From positions 248,001 to 312,000 of the forward strand of contig CAWHVW010000002.1 in assembly GCA_963832965.1 (NCBI GenBank): a stretch of DNA of 64,000 nucleotides. The letters are read 5' to 3'. Shown piece after piece: positions 43,345 to 51,718 of the stretch. The DNA is from CAWACP01 sp963832965 (lineage in GTDB: Bacteria > Acidobacteriota > Terriglobia > Bryobacterales > Bryobacteraceae). Below the pieces are notes generated by a model. The model made no database searches, was not told where the DNA came from, and saw only the letters and a list, made by a program, of their open reading frames with translations. The stretch's first letter is position 1. Each line of letters starts with the position of its first letter. The position numbers and the translations under genes are program-made.

Positions 43345-44676
43345 ATGGTTTATCGCCTCCTCATTCTCGCCGCCATCATCGCCGTAAATGGCTTTTTTGC
43401 CGCGGCGGAGGTTGCGCTGGTTTCGGTGCGGAGGAGCCGTTTGCGGGCCATGGCCGAAAAAGGCGTCACCGGGGCGCAGGCGGCCTTGAGCCTGCTGGCC
43501 AGCCCGGAACGCCTGCTCTCGGTGACGCAAATAGGCGTGACCCTCGCGTCGCTGGCGCTGGGCTGGGCGGGCGAGCCGACCTTCGACGCCATTCTGACCC
43601 GTTTGCTGGGACCGCTGGCCAGGACGGTGGCCGCGCCGTATCTGCATGTCGCAAGTTTCGCGCTGGCCTTCGTGCTGATGACCTGGGCGCACGTGGTGAT
43701 TGGCGAGGTGGTGCCCAAGAACCTGGCCATCGAGAAGGCCGACCGGCTGGCTCTGCTGGTGGCGCCGGTGTTGCTGCTGGTGTTCCGCGTCAGCCAGCCG
43801 TTCGTGTATGTGATCGAGCGCTCGGCCATGACGCTCTCCCGCGCGCTGGGGCTGCGCGGTTCCGGCGGCGGCGTGCATTCCGTGGAAGAGCTGAAGCTGA
43901 TCGTCAGCCTGAGCCACGAAGCGGGGCACCTGCCGCAGTTCGAGGAAGACGCGATTCAGAGCCTGCTGGATCTGCAAAATTACAGCGTGCGCGAGATCAT
44001 GACCCCGCGGAATGCCATTGCGTCGGTGTCGGCCGAGGCCACGCTCGACCAGGTGCTGCGGATTATGCGCGTGGAGAAGTATTCGCGCGTCCCGGTGTAT
44101 GAAGGCCGGCCGGAGCATATTGTCGGATTCGTTCATATCAAGGACCTGCTGGGCGTTCTGGAACAACAGCGGCTGGCGCTGGAGAAAAGGCGGGAACCGA
44201 AGGCGTTCCACCTGCGCAGCATGGTGCGCAAACACCTGGTGGCGCCGGAGACGAAACCGCTCAACGAACTGGTGGACGAGTTCCGGAAGACGCACACGCA
44301 CATGGCCATGGTGGTGGATGAGTTCGGCACTATTTCCGGCCTGGTGACGCTGGAGGACGTGCTGGAACAGGTGTTCGGGGAGATTGGCGACGAACACGAC
44401 GTGAAACGGCCCGCGCCGCGGCTGGAAGCGCCGGTGCTGGATCTGGACGGGACGACGTTGATTCGCGATCTGGATACGCAGTATCAGATTGAGTTGCCGG
44501 CCGACGCGGGATTCGAGACGCTGGCCGGTTTTTTGCTGTTCCGCATGGGCGATATTCCGAAGGAAGGCGATGCGGTGGAGTATGGGGGGCGGAAGTTTGC
44601 GATCACGCGGATGAGTGGGAACCGGATCGCGCGGGTGCGGATTGAGAAGGTGGCGGCGAAGGGCGGGGCGGGTTGA
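43345..44676 (+). CDS. CNNM/HlyC-CorC-family membrane protein
   Basis: A 443-residue protein. The N-terminal DUF21/CNNM part has transmembrane helices (LILAAIIAVNGFFAAAEVAL, LASLALGWAGEPTF, SFALAFVLMTWAHVVIGEVV, LALLVAPVLLLVFRVSQPF). It then has a CBS pair (REIMTPRNAIASVSAEATLD and HMAMVVDEFGTISGLVTLED) and ends in a CorC_HlyC domain (LAGFLLFRMGDIPKEGDAVE). Such proteins handle Mg2+/Co2+ efflux or sensing, with the CBS pair binding nucleotides. It is divergent from the penicillin acylase gene. Confidence 0.92.
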   Translation: MVYRLLILAAIIAVNGFFAAAEVALVSVRRSRLRAMAEKGVTGAQAALSLLASPERLLSVTQIGVTLASLALGWAGEPTFDAILTRLLGPLARTVAAPYLHVASFALAFVLMTWAHVVIGEVVPKNLAIEKADRLALLVAPVLLLVFRVSQPFVYVIERSAMTLSRALGLRGSGGGVHSVEELKLIVSLSHEAGHLPQFEEDAIQSLLDLQNYSVREIMTPRNAIASVSAEATLDQVLRIMRVEKYSRVPVYEGRPEHIVGFVHIKDLLGVLEQQRLALEKRREPKAFHLRSMVRKHLVAPETKPLNELVDEFRKTHTHMAMVVDEFGTISGLVTLEDVLEQVFGEIGDEHDVKRPAPRLEAPVLDLDGTTLIRDLDTQYQIELPADAGFETLAGFLLFRMGDIPKEGDAVEYGGRKFAITRMSGNRIARVRIEKVAAKGGAG

Positions 44677-44685
44677 GCCTTGCCG

Positions 44686-45134
44686 TCATCTGAGACGCGG
44701 ATCGAATCGAAACGGCTTTGCGCGATGAAACCGGAGCCGCTTGAAGTCTGAATGGAGGGGGTTGATAACGTAGTTCCGCTCCATCGGCAGGATGCTCGAC
44801 GGGACGGAGAGTATGACCGATCGCATGCCGGCGGCCCATCGGCGTCCAAATTCCTGGGTGGCCGGCACGGGTGTCAGTGACTGCCACTCTATCGGCAGGC
44901 TCGCAGCATCCACCGTTCGATTCGAACGGGACCCGGTATCTGGATCTCGGTTAAGACAAAGTCGCGAGGCAGCACGGAGTAATGGACGAGCACTTCAAGC
45001 GCCGCCAGGGAAACCGATGCCGAAGCATAGATCACTTCCACCCCGGGCGGATTCCACCGGCCGCCGTGAAGTGCCGCTCCCAGTCCACTCTTGCTTGCGT
45101 ACCGGCCCGTGGCCAACCGGTAACAGGAAGTCAC
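44686..45134 (-). pseudogene. RES-domain toxin gene with a frameshift
   Basis: The 5' part (from ATG 45134) codes a RES domain: YRLATGRYASKSGLGAALHG, GRWNPPGVEVIYASASVSLA and ALEVLVHYSVLPRDFVLTE. After IPGPVRIER the frame slips: the continuing sequence in the next frame is DAASLPIEWQSLTPVPATQE ... NYVINPLHSDFKRLRFH ... FRFDPRLR, to 44686, the correct end of RES proteins. One base (a G in GGG) is missing at about 44910. RES toxins degrade NAD+. As read, the C-terminal third is lost, so the toxin should be inactive. The antitoxin is upstream and overlaps by 4 bp. Confidence 0.78.
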
Positions 45135-45415
45135 AAAACGCCGTGCTCAAGTCTGTCCAGGGTTGCCAGAACGGCTTTGCGGCCCTTCCGCGTGTGAAGC
45201 AGGGAGACAGGAGTTGCGTAGTCCAGATCGCGAACGGGGATTCCCATCCACCGCATAGCTTCGCCCTTGTCCCCGATGACTTCGACCACTCTGTCAAGGA
45301 CGGCCGATTCGTCCGCGATGACTGCGACCTCCGCCGCGGCTGCCAACGCCGACTTCCGCGTTGGTTCCCGGCGCCTTTGTTCAGCAGCACGGGGCGCCGT
45401 TAGTTCTCTGGCCAT
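45131..45415 (-). CDS. Xre/MbcA/ParS-type antitoxin of the RES module
   Basis: A 94-residue protein with the DUF2384-type C-terminal toxin-binding part (EAMRWMGIPVRDLDYATPVS, then LLHTRKGRKAVLATLDRLEH), the hallmark of the antitoxins paired with RES toxins (MbcA of MbcTA). It ends in a 4-bp overlap with the RES gene. It is intact while its toxin gene is frameshifted. Confidence 0.82.
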   Translation of the reverse strand: MARELTAPRAAEQRRREPTRKSALAAAAEVAVIADESAVLDRVVEVIGDKGEAMRWMGIPVRDLDYATPVSLLHTRKGRKAVLATLDRLEHGVL

Positions 45416-45541
45416 ATTTCTTCTTTCATCATAGCGCTGCCCAGAGTATGCTCGGCGACACTAGCTGTTCCCGCAGAAGAGGGCGGACAGACGCGCGAAC
45501 GTGGCTCGGGGCTGGTTCGTATCATCTAATAGGTACACGGC

Positions 45542-46486
45542 ATGTCCACAGCGGTTCTTACCGTACGGTCTGTGCGCCGGGTCCGGTTCTGGCCCGCACT
45601 TGCTTGTCTCCTGCTGGCTGCCCTTCTGGTGTGGTGGGCTGTTGCGGGCGTCATCCTTTGCGAGGCGGCGCTGCATGCCGAGCGGGTGAGCATTTCGCAG
45701 GCGCCGGCGCTGGCTTTGGCTAGCGATCTTCGAGCCCGCGTTCGCGACGTACAAATCCGCGCTTTCGATTCCGCTCCGCTGCGCGCGTGGCTTTTTGAAC
45801 CGGCGCACGCGGGCGTGGGCGCGGTGATGCTGTTCCATGGCATGGCCGATTCGCGCCTCAGCGAGCTGGGCTATGCCCGGCTGCTGCTCAAGCACGGTTA
45901 TCGGGTTCTGGCCATCGATGAACGGGGCAATGCGTCGAGCGGCGGCGCGATTGAGACCTTTGGCGTGCTGGAACGGCGGGACACGCACTCCTGGGCCGAT
46001 TGGCTGTTCGCGAACACGCCGGCGACGCGGTTGTACGGTCTGGGCGAGAGCATGGGCGGCGGGGTGCTGCTGGAATCGCTGCCGCTGGAGCCACGGTTCC
46101 GCGCCGTTGTCGCCGAGTGCGCCTTCCAGAATTTCCGCGAGATCGCGTACGATCGCTTGTCGCAGCATTTCCATACGCCCGAGGCGCTCAAGCGGCCGCT
46201 CTATTTCGGGGTGATCGAGAGCGGTATTCTGTATGCGCGCTGGCGTTACGGCGTGGATTTCGATGAGGCTTCTCCTGAAGACGCCGTCGCCGGCACGCGC
46301 ACGCCGGTGCTGCTGATCCACGGTCTGGCTGACGACAACGTGTATCCGGTGCAATCGGAGCGGATGGCGGCGCGCAACCCGCGGGTGGTGCTGTGGCAAC
46401 CGTGGGCTTGCCATACCTGCGCGCTGGGTGCCGTGCCGGAGGAATTCGAGCGCCGGGTGATCGGCTGGTTCGAGAGCCATCCATGA
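45542..46486 (+). CDS. Membrane-anchored alpha/beta hydrolase
   Basis: A 314-residue protein. An N-terminal membrane segment (FWPALACLLLAALLVWWAVA) anchors it to the inner membrane. The hydrolase fold has the oxyanion segment GAVMLFHGMADS, the nucleophile Ser in YGLGESMGGGVLL, an acidic residue in VLLIHGLADDNV, and the His in PWACHTCALG near the end. The substrate is unknown. Stop and start overlap by 4 bp with the AlkD-like gene, so they are co-translated. Confidence 0.85.
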   Translation: MSTAVLTVRSVRRVRFWPALACLLLAALLVWWAVAGVILCEAALHAERVSISQAPALALASDLRARVRDVQIRAFDSAPLRAWLFEPAHAGVGAVMLFHGMADSRLSELGYARLLLKHGYRVLAIDERGNASSGGAIETFGVLERRDTHSWADWLFANTPATRLYGLGESMGGGVLLESLPLEPRFRAVVAECAFQNFREIAYDRLSQHFHTPEALKRPLYFGVIESGILYARWRYGVDFDEASPEDAVAGTRTPVLLIHGLADDNVYPVQSERMAARNPRVVLWQPWACHTCALGAVPEEFERRVIGWFESHP

Positions 46487-47280
46487 GCGAGCGCGCGCGG
46501 GAGCTGGCCGCTGCCATTCGCGCTCGTCTGGAAACGGTGGCGGAGCCGGAGATGGCCGCAGGGGTGCGCAACTTCTTTCGCGAGGCGGTGGACCCCATTG
46601 GCGTGCGTTCGCGGGATCTGCAGAAGGTGGTCGCCGAGGTTTACCAGGTGGTCAAGCAATGGCCGGCGGCCGAGCGCAACCGCCTGTGCACCTTATTGTG
46701 GGAAGGCGCAAAGATGGAGGAGGGCGCGCTGATTTGCCACCTCTACCGGCGATTCGCGAAACAGTGCGGGGCGGCCGAATTCCGTCTGTTCGAGCGCTGG
46801 ATCGACCGCTACGTGCATAACTGGGCGCATTGCGATGGCGTGTCCTCCTGGCTGCTCGCCGCCTGCATTGCCAATGAGCCGGCGCTGAAGGACCGGCTGG
46901 CGCCGTGGACGCGGTCGAAGAACCGCTGGAAGAGGCGCGCGTCCGCGGTATCCCTGCTGCAGGAGGGCAAACAGGGCCGCGGCACCGAGGCGATTTTCGC
47001 GATTGCGGGCGCGCTGCGCGATGATCCTGACGATATGGTGCAGAAGGGTGTGGGCTGGCTGCTGAAGGAAACGTATCCGCGAAGGCCACGCGAAGTGGTC
47101 AGGCTGCTGATGGGATGGAGCGGGGCGCCGCGGCTGATGCTGCGCTATGCCTGCGAGAAGATGACGGCGGCAGATCGCGCGCGGGTGCTGGGGCGGGGCA
47201 GGCCGCGGGAGACAAGGCAGGGCATGGCCCTGCCCCACATCGAATCGCCAGTTCCCAGGTGTGGTAGTACAAGGCGCTGA
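46483..47280 (+). CDS. AlkD-like DNA alkylation repair protein
   Basis: About 265 residues made of HEAT-like helical repeats of the AlkD family (DPIGVRSRDLQKVVAEVYQV, LYRRFAKQCGAAEFRLFERW, HNWAHCDGVSSWLLAACIAN, SKNRWKRRASAVSLL). AlkD is a DNA glycosylase that removes bulky or charged alkylated bases. The last ~25 residues (RQGMALPHIESPVPRCG) are coded by a palindromic repeat that has run into the 3' end, so the native tail may be altered. Start ATG 46483 overlaps the hydrolase stop. Confidence 0.83.
   Translation: MSERARELAAAIRARLETVAEPEMAAGVRNFFREAVDPIGVRSRDLQKVVAEVYQVVKQWPAAERNRLCTLLWEGAKMEEGALICHLYRRFAKQCGAAEFRLFERWIDRYVHNWAHCDGVSSWLLAACIANEPALKDRLAPWTRSKNRWKRRASAVSLLQEGKQGRGTEAIFAIAGALRDDPDDMVQKGVGWLLKETYPRRPREVVRLLMGWSGAPRLMLRYACEKMTAADRARVLGRGRPRETRQGMALPHIESPVPRCGSTRR
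47216..47238. repeat. CATGG palindrome within the alkD-like 3' end
   Basis: GGCAGGGCATGGCCCTGCC followed by CCAC, as at 4651, 33030 and 48918. Here it lies inside the reading frame of the alkylation-repair gene and codes for the residues RQGMALPH. Confidence 0.75.
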
Positions 47281-47372
47281 ATCAGCTTGTAAAAAATCGA
47301 ATGGGTCAATCCGAAACCGTGATGAGCCTCGTAAAGGAGGTGATGCCATTCACGGCAAAGGAGAAGAACCCG

Positions 47373-48866
47373 ATGAAGCAATTGCTGCTCCGGCCCGGTT
47401 TTGCCATCGTTCTGGCAACACTGGTAGCCTATTCGCCACAAGTATTTGCGGCCAGCCACCGCGAAGCGCCCATCACCGCGCTGGATCAGAAGGCCGACAT
47501 CACGGACTGGTTTACGTTTGTGAGTCCCGAACATCCCGACCGGGTGGTCATGATTCTGAACGTGGACCCGTTTCTGGAACCATCCAACGGCCCGAATTAC
47601 TTTCCCTTCGACCCGGGGATTTTGTACGAGATGAAAGTGGACAATAACCACGACGCCCGTCCGGACGTGACTTTTCAGTTTCGTTTTCAGACGGCCATCG
47701 GGTTGCCCGGCGTGTTTACCGGATTCGTCGGGAATCTGGCCGGAATTCCGCCCATTACGTCGCTGACGGGCCCCGGGTCCGAAGGCCTGAGCCTGAGCCA
47801 GACCTACACCGTAACCATGGTGATGGCGAACGGCCAGACCACCAACCTGGGCTCCGGCCAGGTTCTGACCGCCGTTCCCACCAACGTGGGGCCGCGAACC
47901 ATGCCCAACTACCCCGCGCTCATGCAGCAGGGAGTATATAGCCTGGGTCCGGACGCCCGCGTTTTCGCGGGCACGATCGCCGATCCGTTCTTTATCGATC
48001 TGGGCGCGGCGTTCGATTCGTTGAACTTCCGCCAGGCCACCGGTGGCGGGGTGTTGAGCGCGTCTGTCGACGCGGATGACCATAACAATTACGCGCCGAA
48101 CACGCTGGCCGGGTACAACGTGAACAGCATCGTTCTCGAAGTCCCCATCACCTGGCTGACCAGCGACGGCCAGACGCACAAGGTGAACGACCCGCAGGCG
48201 GTCATCGGGACCTGGGGGAGCACTTCCCGCCAACAGATCAACGTTGTGCCGGGCCTGGGCGAGATCGGTTCGAGCTGGTCCCAGGTGCAGCGCATGGGCA
48301 ACCCGCTGATCAATGAGTTGATCATTGGGACGGGTTCGAAGGACCGTTACAGCACGGATCAGCCGTGGAACGATGCGCAGTTCGCCAGTTTCTTCCTGAA
48401 TCCTCTGCTGGCCACCATCTTCTCTTCGATTGGCGTCCCGGTGCCTCCGGCGCCGCGCACCGATCTGCTGCCGCTGGTGCAGTATATGGCGCCGATTTGT
48501 CCGGGTTGCACGGCGGGCGGGCCGATCGCCGATGTTCTGCGGATCAACACGGCCATTCCTCCGACACCCGCCGCGAACGTGAAGCGGCTGGCGGTGCTGG
48601 CCGGTGATTTTGGGGGCTTCCCCAACGGACGCCGTCTGGCCGACGATGTCGTGGATATCGCCGCGCGGTGCGTCGCCGGTATTCTGGTGAGTTCCACGAA
48701 GTATGGGACGCCCATCGGCGATGGCGTGAATACGCCGGCGGTGGCGCCTTCGGCAACATTCCCGTTTGTGGCGGCTGCCAACAGCGGGCGTGACAGCGCG
48801 CATGGCTCGGGTCCGGGTTTGCCGGGATGCTCCGGCGCGGCGGGGGGGATCTGCCCGACCAACTAG
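47373..48866 (+). CDS. DUF4331 exported protein
   Basis: About 497 residues. The signal peptide is PGFAIVLATLVAYSPQVFA. The mature N-terminus is the typical DUF4331 opening SHREAPITALDQKADITDWF. Further family segments are VTFQFRFQTAIG and SIVLEVPITWLTSDGQTHKV. The protein is beta-rich, and no enzymatic role is known. ATG 47373 has AAGGAG nine bases upstream. A 12-base sequence fully complementary to the 16S rRNA 3' end (AAAGGAGGTGAT, 47333-47344) lies further upstream without a well-placed start. Single gene. Confidence 0.87.
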   Translation: MKQLLLRPGFAIVLATLVAYSPQVFAASHREAPITALDQKADITDWFTFVSPEHPDRVVMILNVDPFLEPSNGPNYFPFDPGILYEMKVDNNHDARPDVTFQFRFQTAIGLPGVFTGFVGNLAGIPPITSLTGPGSEGLSLSQTYTVTMVMANGQTTNLGSGQVLTAVPTNVGPRTMPNYPALMQQGVYSLGPDARVFAGTIADPFFIDLGAAFDSLNFRQATGGGVLSASVDADDHNNYAPNTLAGYNVNSIVLEVPITWLTSDGQTHKVNDPQAVIGTWGSTSRQQINVVPGLGEIGSSWSQVQRMGNPLINELIIGTGSKDRYSTDQPWNDAQFASFFLNPLLATIFSSIGVPVPPAPRTDLLPLVQYMAPICPGCTAGGPIADVLRINTAIPPTPAANVKRLAVLAGDFGGFPNGRRLADDVVDIAARCVAGILVSSTKYGTPIGDGVNTPAVAPSATFPFVAAANSGRDSAHGSGPGLPGCSGAAGGICPTN

Positions 48867-48879
48867 TGTTGGGGATTGG

Positions 48880-48904
48880 GGGGGCAGGGTTGCAGGCTGC
48901 CCCC
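48880..48904. terminator. Hairpin after the DUF4331 gene
   Basis: GGGGGCAG (48880-48887) pairs with CTGCCCCC (48897-48904), an 8-bp stem with a 9-base loop, starting 13 bp after the stop. No T-run follows, so a Rho-independent terminator is not certain. A second hairpin, the CATGG palindrome, is at 48918. Confidence 0.35.
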
Positions 48905-48917
48905 ACAACGAAGACAC

Positions 48918-48940
48918 GGCAGGGCATGGCCCTGCCCCAC
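48918..48940. repeat. Dispersed CATGG palindrome
   Basis: GGCAGGGCATGGCCCTGCC followed by CCAC, 10 bp upstream of the TPR gene start. Fourth perfect copy in this window. Confidence 0.8.
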
Positions 48941-48949
48941 ATTACTCAA

Positions 48950-50110
48950 ATGTTTATGAAAACATCGCTTGTCGCTTGCCTTTTGCTCGCCTCGGCCGCT
49001 TCGGCGGAGACGCCGGCTGAACTTAGTGTTCGCCAGGCTCAGGCGGCGATCGCGAAGAGTCCGGAGCACTCTCCTTATTACAACCACCTGGCCATCGCCT
49101 GGGCGCGGCGCGCGCGGGAGACCTCGGACGCGAGTTATCTCGGAAAAGCCGAGGAGGCTTTGAGGAGATCGTTCGCGATCGCGCCGGGCAACTTTGAAGG
49201 GCTCAAGGCGCAAACGGTGGTGTTGCTGGGGCGCCATGAGTTCACGAAGGCCGCTGAACTGGCGGGGAAACTGAACAAACAAATGCCGGATGACATCGCC
49301 ATCTACGGCTACCTCGCCGAGGCCGACGCGGAGCTGGGCAATTACAACGATGCGGTGGAAGCGGCGCAATGGATGCTGAAGATACGGCCGGGCAACGCGG
49401 CCGGGCTGGCCAGCGCCGGGTACCTTCGAGAGGTTCTCGGATACATTGCGCCGGCGCTGGAGGTGACGCGCATGGCTTACCAGTCCGAGCCCTACCAGGA
49501 GACGGAGGAACGCGCGCGGCTGCTGGTGCGCATGGCTCATCTCAGCGTGCTGGCCGGCGACCTGCCCAGCGCGGAGGCGTCCGCGGCCAGCGCTTTGACG
49601 TTGTTCCCGGGATATCCGGAGGGTCTGGGAGCATGGGCGGAGGTGCGGATGGCGCAGCAACGGTACGACGATGCCGCGATCCTTTACCGGAAGCGCTATG
49701 ACGAAGCGCCCCGCGCAGGCAACCTCTATCGGGTTGGCGAGGCACTGGCGCGGGCCGGCCGGAAAGCCGAGGCGCAGACGGCACTCACCGAATTCGAGAA
49801 GAAGGCCCTCGCGGAGTCAGGCATGGCCGATAACGCCAACCGCGAACTGATCGCGTATTACGCCGATTTCGCGAACAAACCCGCGGAAGCGCTGCGTATC
49901 GCCGAGCTGGAGATCGCGCGGCGGCACGATGTATTCACTCTGGATTCGTATGCGTGGGCGCTGGCGGCCAGTGGCGACTACCAGAGGGCTTCCGTGGAGG
50001 TCCATAAAGCGCTCGCGGTGGGGACGAAGGAGCCGGAAATTCTGCATCATGCGGAGGCGATCGAGCAGCGGTTGCATGCCCACGCGGCCGCGGGGGATGT
50101 GGGAGAATAA
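48950..50110 (+). CDS. Exported tetratricopeptide-repeat protein
   Basis: About 386 residues with a signal peptide (SLVACLLLASAASA). The rest is TPR helices (AEEALRRSFAIAPGNFEGLK, AEADAELGNYNDAVEAAQWM, AEASAASALTLFPGYPEGLG, GEALARAGRKAEAQTAL, AWALAASGDYQRASVEVHKA). TPR proteins serve as protein-binding scaffolds. It precedes the ECF sigma gene by 17 bp in the same direction and may be a regulated or sensory partner. Start ATG 48950 or 48956. Confidence 0.85.
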   Translation: MFMKTSLVACLLLASAASAETPAELSVRQAQAAIAKSPEHSPYYNHLAIAWARRARETSDASYLGKAEEALRRSFAIAPGNFEGLKAQTVVLLGRHEFTKAAELAGKLNKQMPDDIAIYGYLAEADAELGNYNDAVEAAQWMLKIRPGNAAGLASAGYLREVLGYIAPALEVTRMAYQSEPYQETEERARLLVRMAHLSVLAGDLPSAEASAASALTLFPGYPEGLGAWAEVRMAQQRYDDAAILYRKRYDEAPRAGNLYRVGEALARAGRKAEAQTALTEFEKKALAESGMADNANRELIAYYADFANKPAEALRIAELEIARRHDVFTLDSYAWALAASGDYQRASVEVHKALAVGTKEPEILHHAEAIEQRLHAHAAAGDVGE

Positions 50111-50127
50111 TTCGGCGAGCGGGGGAG

Positions 50128-50736
50128 ATGAGCAACACGTTCCAGGTGTCATTGGCGGTCTGGGTCTTAACGGCCGTTCTCCATTTCCGGGACGACAGCG
50201 AGCTGGTGGACCGCCTGAAGCGGCGTGACCCGCACGCCATGTCGGTGCTGTACGAGCGCTATGGGCGCCTCACCTACTCGGTGATTCTGCGCATTGTGCG
50301 CAATGAGGGCGTAGCCGAGGACCTGGTGCAGGAGACGTTCCTGCGCATCTGGAATCGCATCCCGGCTTTCGATCGGCAGAAGGGCGCGCTGGGCCCGTGG
50401 ACGCTGACGGTGGCCCGCAACCGCGCCATCGATTACCTTCGGTCGGTGGAAGGCCGCGCCGGTGAAACCGTTTTCGAGCTGGATCTGCTGGAGCATCCGG
50501 CATTGTTCGGCAACGTGCAGGGCGGGATGCTGACGCTGGACCGCCAGAAGATGCTGCGCGACGCGGTGGAACGGCTGACTCCGAATCAACGCCTGGTGAT
50601 TGAGCTGGCCTATTACGAAGGGCTGTCCCAGACGGAGATGGCGGAGCGGTTGAAGCAGCCCCTGGGCACGGTGAAGACCTGGGTGCGGAGCGCGCTCAAG
50701 ATGCTGCGCCAGGAGTTTGGCGAGGCGGTAGCGTGA
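50128..50736 (+). CDS. ECF-family RNA polymerase sigma factor (SigK/RskA type)
   Basis: A 202-residue sigma factor with region 2 (MSVLYERYGRLTYSVILRIV, then GVAEDLVQETFLRIWNRIPA and GPWTLTVARNRAIDYLRSVE) and region 4 (LTPNQRLVIELAYYEGLSQT, then EMAERLKQPLGTVKTWVRSA). These are typical of ECF19/SigK-like groups that work with RskA-type anti-sigma factors. The next gene is such a protein and overlaps by 4 bp. It probably controls this locus, perhaps including the haloperoxidase and Ig/TIG genes downstream (inference). Confidence 0.9.
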   Translation: MSNTFQVSLAVWVLTAVLHFRDDSELVDRLKRRDPHAMSVLYERYGRLTYSVILRIVRNEGVAEDLVQETFLRIWNRIPAFDRQKGALGPWTLTVARNRAIDYLRSVEGRAGETVFELDLLEHPALFGNVQGGMLTLDRQKMLRDAVERLTPNQRLVIELAYYEGLSQTEMAERLKQPLGTVKTWVRSALKMLRQEFGEAVA

Positions 50737-51473
50737 CCCACGAGGAAATGAGCGATCTGTACGAACTCTACGCGCTCGGTGTCCTTGAAGGCGAGGAGCG
50801 GGCGGAGATCGGCCAGCATCTGGGCACTGGATGCGAAGTGTGCCGGACCAGCGTGCAGCGCGCCGCCATCCAGAACGTGGCCATCCTTGCGGCGATGACC
50901 CCGGAGGCGGATCCTTCGAGGCGCGTGCGCGGAAGGCTGCTGGCGGGCATGGGCGTCGCGCCGCGTACGTGGGGATGGGTGGCCTGGACGGCGGTTACGG
51001 CGTGTCTGCTAGCTCTGGCGTGGTCCGGGGTTCGCGCTTACAGGATGTCCACCGAACTGGACGCCGCGCGCTTGCAGGCGGCGACCACGGATCGCGAGCT
51101 GGCCCGCGTGCGGGTGGTGCTGGACGTCCTCAACGCGCCGGACACTCGCGCCGTGGTCTTCGGCCAGGACAAGCACGAGCCGCCGAAGGGCAGCGTCTTC
51201 GTGAATCCTCACAGCGGCGTGCTGCTGATTGCTTCCAGGCTTCCGCAACTGGCGGCCGGGAAGATCTACGAGATGTGGGTGATCCCGAAGGGCGGCGCGC
51301 CGAAGCCGGCGGGCTTGTTCCGGGCCACCGAGGCGGGAACGGCCATGCACAGCATCGAGGGACCGGTGGACGTGGAGACGACTGGCGCGGTGGCGGTAAC
51401 CGTGGAGCCCGAGGCTGGATCGAACGCTCCGACGTCCACGCCGATCATTGTCGCTCCGGTGGCCGGGCTGTAA
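50733..51473 (+). CDS. RskA-type anti-sigma factor
   Basis: A 246-residue protein. The N-terminus has the zinc-finger-like sequence EERAEIGQHLGTGCEVCRTS. A single transmembrane helix follows (WGWVAWTAVTACLLALAWSG, residues ~76-95), then the extracytoplasmic RskA domain (GVLLIASRLPQLAAGKIYEM, then WVIPKGGAPKPAGLF). The start is GTG 50733, overlapping the sigma gene by 4 bp. Pieces of a near-identical gene occur at 60543-60634 and 63787-63916. The gap 51474-51718 holds nothing recognisable. Confidence 0.88.
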   Translation: MTHEEMSDLYELYALGVLEGEERAEIGQHLGTGCEVCRTSVQRAAIQNVAILAAMTPEADPSRRVRGRLLAGMGVAPRTWGWVAWTAVTACLLALAWSGVRAYRMSTELDAARLQAATTDRELARVRVVLDVLNAPDTRAVVFGQDKHEPPKGSVFVNPHSGVLLIASRLPQLAAGKIYEMWVIPKGGAPKPAGLFRATEAGTAMHSIEGPVDVETTGAVAVTVEPEAGSNAPTSTPIIVAPVAGL

Positions 51474-51718
51474 CAACACGGGTGGGCCGGATCGGGTTCA
51501 CATTCCGTATCAAACGCGTTTGGTTTACAGTCCTTCGTATTCCAAACGTCGCCCACCTCACTGTAGGAGCTTACTAATCCGTAAGGTCCGTGCATAAAGC
51601 GCAAATATGGCGCGTATCCGTCACAGTGGTAGTTTTCCTGGACGGAAAAAGATTGCCAAGCTTGTCGTATGCCGTGTGTACTCCAACCACGTTGAAGGAA
51701 AGTTAGCGACATACTGTA

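Noticed and set aside
41507..43387. 626-codon plus-strand frame opposite penicillin acylase
   Set aside because: Same reason: antisense of an enzyme with all active-site residues.
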